NCBI GenBank assembly: GCA_002224055.1
Contig: AZLU01000030.1
Span: 118,171 to 182,170, forward strand
DNA from: Pezizomycotina sp. ARF18
Lineage: Eukaryota > Ascomycota
Direction of reading: 5' to 3'
DNA length: 64,000 nucleotides
The translations under genes and the position numbers were made by a program. The notes beneath the pieces were generated by a model. The model saw only the letters and a list, made by a program, of their open reading frames with translations, was not told the DNA's origin and made no database searches. Position 1 is the stretch's first letter. The number at the start of each line of letters is the position of its first letter. Below are positions 45,952 to 55,443 of the stretch, one piece after another.

Positions 45952-47632
45952 ATGAGCGTCTATATTCACAGGAATAAGGAGAATATTCATCCTGGATCAC
46001 AGGTTGCGGTCAACGCCCAGAACTCGTTCACCACTCGAGCTCTGGCAGTAGTGGTACACGTCGACCGCTGCATGAAATAACTACAATACAAACAGACCGA
46101 GGATTGAGTTCGGATGATTCGGATATAGAAATGGAGAAGCTAGATTACCTCACGGCTATTTCCAATGCTCCTAGGCGGTATTATGATACTCGCCATTGGG
46201 ATTCATCAGACGAAGAGTTCAACATCAAAGTCGAGACAAGTCCACCGCCAAGACTAGATCCACACAACTCGATAGCAGACACAGAAGAATATCACGAGTC
46301 AGACTTCCAGCTAGCCGCAGACGATCGGTATATTAAAGACGCCGAGGCCGTCTTCGCCTGGCTAGATCAGCAAAACCTCCTCCCGCCGCCGTCGCATCCG
46401 GCTTACGTCATAGTACAAAAAGAGACGTCATAATAATCTGGCGCGACGGCGGACTCGACCGCTCCATCCTCTGTCAAGCGCCAACGAGGCTCGAAGTAGT
46501 CGCGTTCGACGGTATGTTCACGGACTACGCACAGCCACAAAGACCACGAGTAGACGTACACCTAGAAGCCGCGGCTACGAATCCGCTGAATTCGATGTAC
46601 AACCACTACCCATCCAACGGCCCGTCCCGGCTTCTCCATCGGATGGGCAAGCATCCCGCGGGTACGTTAGGGATGTACCTCACCGACACGGACGGCGACG
46701 TGTGGGGGATTACGAACGGCCATATTATCTACGGCTACGACTACTCCCGCCATAAAACCTTGCGTTACCGGAGAGGATATTCGATTGTCCGTCGCTTTAC
46801 CCCGCAGTCATCGACCACGCGTCCTACATGGTCGGCACGTACATGGCCAAATACGAAAGCGAACTAACCGACATCGAAAAACGGCTCAGCGAATTACGCC
46901 ACAAGATCGATACCGGGGAGAGGGGTATAGTAAATAAAATAAGAGGGCCGGAAGTCCTGAAAGGGAAACTAAACATATTGAAAGAAAAAAGGGAAGCCGT
47001 GAAGGAGTTATACGATATCTGGAGGGAGCGGTATAAAGCGTTTAATTGGCAGCCTGCCGACTGTGCTTTCGGGGTAGGGTGTATTGGGAGATGGCGCAAC
47101 GCGGTCATCGGTGGTTCGATTACGGCCTCATAAAGATAACGAAGAGGCACCGCATCGGGAAGAACGAAATATTCATCGGAAAAAAAACTACACCGCTTCA
47201 ACACAATAAGGCCACGAGGAACCACAGCCCGGTATGCTAGTATGCAAGAACGGTATGGCTACTGGTCTTACCTTCGGTCGCCTCATCGGTACGAAGCTGG
47301 TAACTGGCCAGAACGGCGCGGCAAGGAGGGAGTGGTGCATCTCACGCTTTCAAAAATGGAAACGAAGAGGTTGTTTGCGAAGTTGGGGTGTGAAGATAGG
47401 AAGAGGCGAGACGGGAGGGAGGTTATAACGGATTTTTCGCGAAGGAGGCGATTCTGGTGCGGTTGTGCTGAGTTATCCGGATCTCACGCCGGTGGGATTG
47501 CTGCACGGCGGGTTTCCGACGAAGGACCGCAGCGATCCGGCGTTCGGTAGTGCGGTGATAACACCGTTGTGCCAGATACTGAGCAGGGTTAGGAGGAAGT
47601 TTAGCCTTACGTTGGAACCGATGAAGTCTTAA
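45952..47632 (+). CDS. Trypsin-like (PA clan) serine peptidase with disordered N-terminus and coiled-coil insertion
   Basis: Predicted serine endopeptidase of about 560 residues without a signal peptide. The start at 45952 gives MSVYIHRNKENIHPG; a shift near 46030 leads into an acidic, disordered region (LSSDDSDIEMEKLDY, SSDEEFNIKVE). The peptidase part starts near 46650 with HPAGTLGMYLTDTDGDVWG. The three catalytic residues can be assigned: His in ITNGHIIYG (codon 46721-46723), Asp in WFDYGLIKI (47118-47120) and Ser in EGDSGAVVL (47453-47455). VGLLHGGFPTKD follows, as in this fold. Between His and Asp lie about 130 residues instead of the usual 45 or so, because a helical, heptad-like stretch is inserted (TDIEKRLSELRHKIDTGERG to DIWRERYKAF, 46860-47040). 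C-terminus LTLEPMKS. At least five frameshifts. Confidence 0.82.
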
Positions 47633-48225
47633 GTGGTATTGGGGATTATACTTTTGATATTCGCCTGTTTACAGGTTACGAAAAAGCCGTTCCTTTGTGA
47701 AATTATGCATACATACAGTTCTAAAATATCTTCTTAATAGATTTGTTTTTTCAGAAACAGTTTCCTGTCTTAGATTCTAGCGTTATTGGATTACATAGAA
47801 GAATCTATATATAACTGTAAGTAATAGTTACTAGTAAGCTCGTTTGCGCATTTTCGTACCACAATCATGCGGGTTATCAATAGTTTTTAATGTAGAAAGA
47901 ATCTCGATTAACTATCGTAGCGCATTCCCTTCTATAAGACGAGAGCCTATTAGCTAGTCAGGGAGTAGTATCATGTCATCGACATCAATTAATGCTAGTT
48001 ACAATAGAAGGACTAGTATTCGAGGCTAGGCTATCTCAGACCTTACTGAAGATTGCCATCTTCAAATAAAATGCATCAATGATTAAAGCAGGTGCTATGA
48101 TAAAATCTATAACCTATAATTCTATAGATCTAAAAAAAGAAAGCGACTCCAGAATGTTAAAAAAAAGAACTAAAACCCTTCAATAATCGCCATATCCCAT
48201 ATCTATTAATACATATACCCCCATA
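47633..48225. other. Convergent 3' spacer between peptidase and TES1
   Basis: About 590 bp, AT-rich, between converging stop codons. No open frame of note and no repeat recognised. It must hold both 3' untranslated regions. Confidence 0.6.
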
Positions 48226-48762
48226 TTACAATTTACTCTCCTCTTCTTCCCCTCCTCCTGCTGCTGCCCTCCCGCGCTACCATTCGCAATATGCTCAATG
48301 CTCTCATCCTTCACATCCTTCATCCTAATAACACCCTCCTGGTAACACGTCGCCACCAGATTTCCCTGTAAATCCATAATCCTCTGATGCACGAAGCCCC
48401 TCTGGTCGCCAGCCCAGGGTGTATCCGCTTCCATGAGCATCCACTCGTCCGCGCGGAATGGGCGGTGGAAGTATATCGTGTGGTCGAGCGATACCATCAT
48501 GCCCACGTCCCGCGATTTGTGCGCGCGGGAGACGGTGCCGATGAACCAGGAGTCGGAGAGATATGCTATTTTGGGGCTTAGTTTATGTATTATAGAAGTT
48601 AAGATGGTGAGTAAATTGTGCTTACCGAGGGCTTCGTAGTGCGGAGCGGCGCCGACGGGGGCATTTATACGGCCTTTGGCTTTGACCCAGCTTCGCATGC
48701 GTTTTGAGTGCGGTTCGTCGGAAAGCTCTGATTTGGATGCTGTTAGTAGGATTAAACTTTTC

Positions 48763-48798
<36 letters not shown>

Positions 48799-50057
48799 TC
48801 ATGCTCCATTAACATCATGTAGACCATAGCAATTTTATCAAATTCTCCTTCCGTCATCCTCCATCCCAAGAAACCAAGGAAATAAGAAATATCCATCTCA
48901 CCATTCTTAATCTCAATCAACCTCCTCTCAAACGGATCCTCCGCCGCCCGCCTCTTCGTCTCCTCCAGAACTCCTTCGTGATCAACCCTTTCTTCAACAT
49001 ATCACCCGCGATCATAAGCCCATCCTGACACTCGCTGGGATCCTTCAAACCCTCAGGCATCGGTTCCTCATGTCTCAAGCACCTTCTACCGCCCGACGGC
49101 TTCTGGAACGAGCACGTGGCGGTAAATATTACCTTCCCTCGCTGCTTAGCTTGAACCGTACGTGTCGCGAACGATCTACCTTCGCGGACGTGCTCGACGT
49201 GGTAGAATACGGGCCGGCGGGAGTCGCCGGCGAGGACGAAGTAGCAGTGCATGCTGTGGACGACTAGGTCGGTGGGGACGGATTTTAACGCTGCGGCGAG
49301 GGATTGAGCGATGACGGAGCCGCCGTAGATGCCGCGGGCGCCTGCGGGAGTATCATGGTTAACTAATTTTTGTCCTGTCCAGTTGATCTTTAATTTTTTT
49401 TTTTTTTTTTTTTTGGAGAGGAAGAAATAGGTAGGAGGAAACGTCATGATGTCAAACAGAACATCGTTCGATTAAAATTTTTTTTTCTAGATAACCCATG
49501 CCAGACTACCGAAAAAGCACGCTAAATGCCGACTAATTCTAATGCAAAACCCAGGTGAAAATAAGGCTAAGCGTATAGATACTTCAAATAGACTTACCAG
49601 GCGGATGCCACTGCGGCCTCGTGTTCGTGTATATATCCTCGCCGAGCTCCGATAAGGCCCGCAGCTCGAGCGTGTTCTCGATCGGGGCGACATTCGGGTT
49701 CAGCGGCGGCGTCGGGTACACGGTCTGCGGTACATCGTGGTCTAGGTCTTCGCTGGGAGGCATCGTGGTATAGCTGGCTGCTGAATTGATCGCGTTTACA
49801 AGAGATCTTATCGGTCGGGTATGGCGGGCTATAACGGAGGAGGTGGAGGAAGGATTGGTGCTTATTAGGTCCGAAAGGTACCGCCGCTGAGATGATGCAA
49901 ATGCAGGACCTGCCTGAAGCCTGCGAGGTAATGTAAGACGGGGAGAAGACAAAGGTGACGATGATAAGGAGAGTCGTGGAGTGGTAGGAGGATATCGACG
50001 CAGTATTGTACGCAATCCGGGGGAACGTGAAGCTGTCAACGTTGCTGCGATGTGCAT
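48226..50057 (-). CDS. TES1: Acyl-CoA thioesterase II (ACOT8/TesB family), peroxisomal
   Basis: Hydrolyses acyl-CoAs to free fatty acid and CoA, supporting peroxisomal beta-oxidation. Exons (minus): 50057-49598, 49341-48902, 48727-48626, 48565-48226. Introns: 49342-49597 (GTAAGT...CCGCAG), 48728-48901 (GTGAGA...AATCAG with a perfect TACTAAC branch site) and 48566-48625 (GTAAGC...AATAG). Family text: PIENTLELRALSELG, GARGIYGGSVIAQSLAAALK, VHSMHCYF, EGRSFATRTVQA and SLDHTIYFHRPFRADEW. The TesB-type Asp, Thr and Gln fall in SLDH, EADTPWAG and CYQEGVIR. A shift near 48905-49000 breaks exon 2, and another near 48250-48290 hides the natural end, which reads EEEESKL in the neighbouring frame: a PTS1 peroxisomal signal. 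The ATG at 49763 gives the usual 348 residues; the ATG at 50057 adds a 98-residue Arg/Ser-rich extension like a mitochondrial presequence. Confidence 0.96.
48763..48798. repeat. Perfect T18-A18 palindrome inside TES1 intron 2
   Basis: Eighteen T followed directly by eighteen A. It could fold as a pure A:T hairpin. It lies inside the intron called at 48728-48901, between donor and TACTAAC branch site, so the Phe/Lys run of the naive translation is not protein. Related tracts are at 34723-34759 (T23, C, A13) and 62520-62544. Confidence 0.9.
49394..49414. repeat. 21-base T tract inside TES1 intron 1
   Basis: Lies within the intron called at 49342-49597; on the coding (minus) strand it is poly-A, so it is not the polypyrimidine tract of the acceptor. 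Confidence 0.85.
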
Positions 50058-51450
50058 GGCTTCTTTGCTTTGTTCTTTAATACTTCGGCTATTGCGTTGA
50101 TGTACGATAGGATTGGTTGGTTGAAAAAAATTGGGGTGGTCAGATTCGGCCGGCATTTTCCCTTTGTTTCACAAAACTCTACTTATTGGAAAGGCCACCC
50201 GGCGATGCCTCGGTCCGACCGTAAAACTCTGCTCCAAAACTCTACTAAATTAGCAGAGTTATTCTCTCGTCATGGCACTATTTTCAGCTTAATCAGGCAA
50301 TAAGTCCGTGATGTTTGTCCAACCGCCCCAGAGGGTGTTCGGCACCGAGGTCTAACGCCGCCTCCGTGGGACGGATATCGCGGATATCCGGATTGCTAAA
50401 GCCATTGAATAAAGAGCGAGGAAAAACGTCTAAGCTAACGCGCTTATTAGGTATATTACCGCTGTCGGCGACCTATAAACATTCCGTTGAATAGATCAAT
50501 CTATCCCTTTAGTCAATTGAGGCCTTACTGGTGGGTGACTGCTTCGATGCTGTATGACCTTCTAGATGTTGACCTTCATTTTATCAAGCGAGACCAAATA
50601 TAATATGTGGTAGCTAGCTATAATAGTGTTCTAAAATATAGTAGTAGTTTCGAATATCAGCCAATCTCTTTTTTTTTTTTTTTCTGTATCGTGCTTTTCT
50701 GCCAACTCAAGCTCTAGTTCCGTTTTCTCCATCAAACCACGAGCTAATTTTAGGAAGAGTTTGTTTGGCTCTCCCTAAAATGCTTATCCCAAAGCTTTCA
50801 ATCGATGAGCAGTATAGCTAAAACAAATTTAAAAAAAAAAAAAAAACGTAAACGAAGGTGCGTCAGACCGAAATTATGAAAAGTTAAGCTTGTATATAGA
50901 AGGTTTCTTCAAACCTCACTGTGTATACCGCGGATCAGTGAGTTTAGCGCAACGCCTTTGAAATACGTCTGGGTAATAATGTTTAGTTGATGGCCAGTCT
51001 ACCATATGGTTTTTCTCTGCCCCCCGGGCGGAGGAGCTACTAGATGTATAGATACGTGTTTCCAAGAAAATAAAATAAAATAAATTGGAAAAAAGCCATT
51101 ATCCATATTACCGGCCATAAGCAAAGTCACTATCAGAATATGGAGATAGTAAATCTACGTCTGTGAATAAAACTTCAGAAAACGGTTTCTAAGAAGCGGA
51201 ATACAGGAAGTTACAACTTTGTACATGATTTATAACAATACTAAGCGATATCGTTCATGTTAAACCAGTATTATAATTATTATAGAAAAAAATCATTCTG
51301 ATATAAATTTAATACTATGGAAAAACGGTGAATATATGCTAGAGAATACAAATGTTCATTATTAGAGGACATAGTAATAGCAAACGTCATTGTGACATTA
51401 TAAAAAAACAAAAGAAAGAAATAAAGAAAGCCAGAAGCCGCTAGGATAAT
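50058..51450. other. Intergenic region upstream of TES1
   Basis: About 1.4 kb with no gene recognised. It holds the TES1 promoter at its left end and the 3' end of the following minus-strand gene at its right. A 15-base T tract (50669-50683) and a 16-base A tract (50831-50846) occur. The sequence AAAACTCT.CT is repeated near 50168-50250. No known promoter element was identified. Confidence 0.6.
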
Positions 51451-52674
51451 TTAGATAATAGGGTACGGGTCGATCTCCCTAAAGCCGCACCTACCGTTCT
51501 GCATATCATACAGGTAGTCCGAATGCAGCAGCGCATCCCTGCCACGGCTATAAACTTGTCGCTGGGTTCCTTGAACTTGCCGGTGGTGATGTACCCGTCG
51601 AACCTTATCGCGTTCACGAACAACCCCCTGTTACCCGTAACCTAATTAAATGCGTACCCATCCGTGCGGTCCTAGAGGGCTATCGGCTACATAACCCCAC
51701 ATACACGAAAAAAAGGTCGTTAGGGGGGATTAACCCGATCATCAAGCCGGTATCCAGCAAAACGTTCCAGGTCTCAGGCCCAGAGCTGGAGGGTGTTATC
51801 CACAATGGTAGGAAATCATTCAATGGGTCCGTCGTCGGGTTAGGATCGCGCGGTGCCGCGCCGCCATTTTCTGCAGCCAGAAGTTTTGTATGTTTGTATG
51901 TTTGCCGCGTTAAGGCCGACGCTTACGCCGTCGTGGGTGAGGACGTAGCCGTAGCAGGACATCTGCGTCGCGTCGGGTGCGTCGGGACCCCGGCGATGGT
52001 GGTCGTGAGGGGGTGGAAGGGGTTTACGATTTTATCGCTCATACCCGTCGGCTTGTTCGGTCTGTTACCGACGCCGAGGGTTACGACGTTGCTCACGAGC
52101 GTCTTGAGTACCTTGTAGGAAAGGCAGGTGTCGCCGTCCATGCTCGCGTCGAAGTTCGGGCAGAGTACTTTGGTCTTCACCCTGAACATGGGCACGCTGA
52201 CGTCGACGGGTGACTTTCCCTGCGGTGAGAAGGTGATGGTCCCCTGCACCCAGTCGCCGGACCAAAGCGTGCCGCCTTCCCTGTCGATGCGGAATATGTG
52301 GCTACTGGAGATCATGGGTAGGGCTTTGAAAAGGCTGTAAGGGACCAGAGTGCCCGTGAATCCGGTGTCTACGATGGCGCTCAGTTTAGCTTTTCAGGAA
52401 CCGGCCATGGCGATGTTGATCCTCGGCCAGCCAACACTGGAAGTGAGTTGCAGTCGTTGTGGGCTTGGTCGACCCACGGGAAGTAGATGCTTAGGTCCTG
52501 GCGACATTCCGCTTGGTAGATGTCCTGCGAAAGTTGATACGGTACTGCTGTGGTGTAGTCACGACGGACAAGGCCGCTGCTTGAGGGTAATGCGCTCGAA
52601 GCGGCGATCACTCCTAGAGCGAGAGCGGCGTACGTAACAAAGCGTAAGGCAAGGTTGGGAAAATTGCCGCCCAT
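51451..52674 (-). CDS. Secreted aspartic-protease-like protein with one DTG motif
   Basis: About 405 residues. The ATG at 52674 gives MGGNFPNLALRFVTYAALAL and a signal peptide ending near SSALPSSSG, then RRDYTTAVPYQLSQDIYQAE. The motif AIVDTGFTGTLVP (Asp codon 52367-52369) resembles the DTGSTG loop of fungal secreted aspartic-protease-like proteins. Next come FRIDREGGTLWSGDWVQGTI, VPMFRVKTKVLCPNFDASMD and the conserved-looking SCYGYVLTHDGVSVGLNAAN, which spans a frameshift near 51960. The C-terminal part reads FDGYITTGKFKEPSDKFIAV and, in the neighbouring frame, GRDALLHSDYLYDMQNGRCG to PYPII before the stop at 51451. Only one catalytic-type motif is seen, so it is either a dimeric/atypical protease or a non-catalytic binding protein. 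No TM segment at the C-terminus, unlike the 42.8-kb gene. Confidence 0.75.
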
Positions 52675-54264
52675 GATGAAGTGCAAATAGAGGAAAAAGA
52701 TTGCTGTGAAGCAGAAAATTTCGAAATGAAATTTAGATTAATACAGCTGCAGCTGTAATTTACTGATTAATTTGAATGAATGGTAAGACAGCTCCAGCTG
52801 TTAGATTAAGGAAAGTATATCGTTAAATAAAGTCGTCACTGGTTATAATGGTGTGGAGACGATGTTTCGTCCTTATCGCGAGAATTTCTCAATCGCCAAA
52901 CCGATAAAAGGAAAATTTTCATAATGGCATTATAACCCGAGATATTCTGGATACACGCGAAAATATCCGAAGAGATATAAAATGGGGGATAATGGGAGCA
53001 TTGGACAAACAATACTTTGTAAAATTCAAAATCTTTCGAGCTCCATTTGTCTATCCTCAGTTCAGAAGCTATGCAGAGACTATGGTTTTTGCTGTATCTG
53101 AACGAGCCATCTAAAGAAATGTTACTATATTAGCTTCCACGCTTCTACTTCGTCAATGCGCGCGGTTGCAAATATCTCTTAGCTTTTTAACAATTTGATT
53201 TATACGGTTTAAATTAATGGACTCTTCGTAGTTAAGATAGCTTTTCTTCGACCTCAGTAATAAAGATTTAGTTTTAAAGTCAATACCTCCGGTTAAGCCT
53301 CATTTCATTCTTTGAGTACGAAGTGGGTCGTCACAACTATAATTATACACGGTGCTTGATGCGATGCTTAATGCTACCATCATGCTTCCGATCCTCCATT
53401 CTACGACGACGAACTCTTCACAGTCCTTCCTGCATGAGATGAATCGCATTTGTGGATGAAGTGCGGAATTGAGCGGCAGCTGTCGCATGAGATCTCTTGC
53501 TTTGGCGATTGTGCAAACCCTCTAGATCAAAGTAGATCGTTAGTAAAGGGCCACATAAGTCTCTCAGACATATCTCGTATGAATATATCAACTACTACAA
53601 AAATCTAAGGCGGATTATAGAAATACGGGTGATTTCTCGGCCAAAGGTTCGTTTACTACGTTTGAATATTAGACTGGAACACAAGCTTTCCCCACTGCAG
53701 ATCCCATTGGGTGCTGAAATTTCCGGAATACGGCAATAACCTCCGCCGGTTAAAATTCCCAAGTCTACGAGATGTTTTTCAGACTTCTTCTTGCGAGCTA
53801 TAAGTTTTACTACAGATGACGCGGGTGAAACGGATCATGAGCCGCATGTTCAATGCTTGGTGTGATTCCTAGATCGCAACTCACCTTAATTTGCTATCCG
53901 AAGTTAGAGGTTAGAGGCTTGGAAGGAATTTAAGCAACCGAGGTCCGAAACCTTTTATATAAGTCAGAAAAGCGGAAACCGCGCGTTCTCTTGGACGAGG
54001 TTTTCTTCCTGGACGGGATCGGATGCTTTATAAGGTAACAATACTAGTAGTATTAAAACTATCTCGTCCTTATTAGGTTTCGACATTAAAAGCCTCGATA
54101 AGTCACGCTGTTCAGCTGCTACTCTATTAATAGGCCCGGACTCAGACTTCAGGTAAGAATGTCCCCGTTGATGTTACCTGACGATTCATTCAGTCAATAG
54201 TCCGAAGAGTTTGCGACAAAACATTTGCATCTTCCTTAGATTTTATCTACAGACTATAGTAAGG
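52675..54264. other. Divergent intergenic region
   Basis: Upstream of both the secreted aspartic-protease-like gene and the PhyH gene. A CAGCTGCAGCTGTAA block at 52745-52760 and a CAGCTCCAGCTGTTA variant near 52790-52805 form a short imperfect repeat close to the left promoter. A minus-strand ATG frame at 53300-53488 (62 codons, MRQLPLNSALHPQMRFISCR) has fairly coding-like composition but no recognised family. Confidence 0.5.
52743..52806. promoter_or_regulatory. CAGCTG-type repeat close upstream of a start codon
   Basis: The pentad AGCTG occurs several times in 60 bp (CAGCTGCAGCTGTAATTTAC, later CAGCTCCAGCTGTTAGATTA), 70-130 bp upstream of the ATG at 52674. CAGCTG is an E-box core bound by bHLH factors in general; whether it works here is unknown. 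Confidence 0.3.
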
Positions 54265-55443
54265 ATGCTAAAATCGGCACTCTCGCTAAGGTTATATCAG
54301 AGCACTTTTATCGCTGTAGCTCCCGAGCGTTACTTCGACTGCCTCATCACCTTGCTCAACGTCGCCTCTTAGCTACTACGACAGCCACTAACCCTGTCAA
54401 GCCGTCCTACTTTTACAAGGAAATACCGATTTCCAAAGAACCGGTAACCATAGCTCCCTCGGCTGCCGAGATAGCGGCCGCAAGCTCGATGAGCGCAACC
54501 TCGAGATTGCCGTCCGCAGCCTCTACCACGACGGCCTCATTGTCGTGAAGGATGCGATCAAAGAAATCTCCGTAATCGACACGTTAAACGAGAAGATGAT
54601 CGCCGATGCGCTAAGCTTGCAGCTAGAGGCGAAGACAGCCCGTACAACTACACAAGAGCAACATCCAGCAGGACCCACCGCCTACGAAGAACTGGTTCTT
54701 CGAGGATGTGTTTCTGAGTAAGTACACTCCTTAGTTTTGAATTCACCCAAGCATCACATCAAGATTTTGTGTGCTTCCGTGATATACAAATAGGTCACTC
54801 TGACGTATCGCACGCAGATCCTATAGCGACGCAAATTACCTCCACGTTCTTGGTCCTCGTCCGAAGCTGACATTCCTATCCGGCAACACCGCCATGCCGT
54901 CTACCCCCTCAGCCCCGTCTACCCGCCAACCAGTCCATTCCGACGCGGACTTCGCGCACACCGAGATCCCCTTCGCGCTCGTCATTAACGTCCCGCTAAT
55001 ATCCATGGATGCGCACAACGGATCCACAGAAATATGGCTCGGCACTCACACCGCCACCGGCCTACATGCCCAACAGGGCGCTCACGTGAACGCGCCTCGG
55101 GCGTAATCAAACAAAACCTCCTCGACAAATGGCAAGAAGAGAAGCAACGCGGACCATTGCAGCCGAAAGTCGAAAAGGAAGCATCATAGTCAGGGATTTA
55201 CGATTGTGGCACGCTGGCATGCCGAATAATAGTCAAGGCGTGCGGCGATGCTGGCGATGATACATTTCGCGCCGTGGTAAGGAATCAGATGAAGTTGGAG
55301 CTGAGCGAGGAGATTAAACCTATTGTGAGAAGCATGGGGATGTCATACAGGTCCCGACGAACTGGATTAGTGAGGAGAAGGCGAGGGAGACGTATTTGGA
55401 CCGGGGGTTTGGAAATAGCTATGATTTCGACCAGCTTTCGTAG
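54265..55443 (+). CDS. Phytanoyl-CoA dioxygenase (PhyH) family oxygenase
   Basis: Fe(II)/2-oxoglutarate-dependent oxygenase of about 359 residues; the substrate cannot be told. The start at 54265 gives MLKSALSLRLYQST, followed one frame over by SSRALLRLPHHLAQRRLL, an Arg/Leu/Ser-rich, acid-free leader like a mitochondrial presequence. The body contains RNLEIAVRSLYHDGLIVVKD (about 54500-54560). An intron at 54718-54817 (GTAAGT...ACGCAG) joins FFEDVFL to NPIATQIT. The metal ligands are visible: QPVHSDADFAHTEIPFALVI (HxD, about 54921-54980) and the distal His in IIVRDLRLWHAGMPN (about 55186-55225), followed by GVR with the likely oxoglutarate-binding Arg. NGSTEIWLGTH is also typical. The C-terminus is SYDFDQLS. 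About six or seven single-base shifts interrupt it, though all key residues remain. Confidence 0.93.

Noticed and set aside
48757-48815. Poly-Phe/poly-Lys stretch in the open frame of the thioesterase
   Set aside because: It falls in an intron with GTGAGA donor, TACTAAC branch and AATCAG acceptor; removing it joins family sequence exactly.
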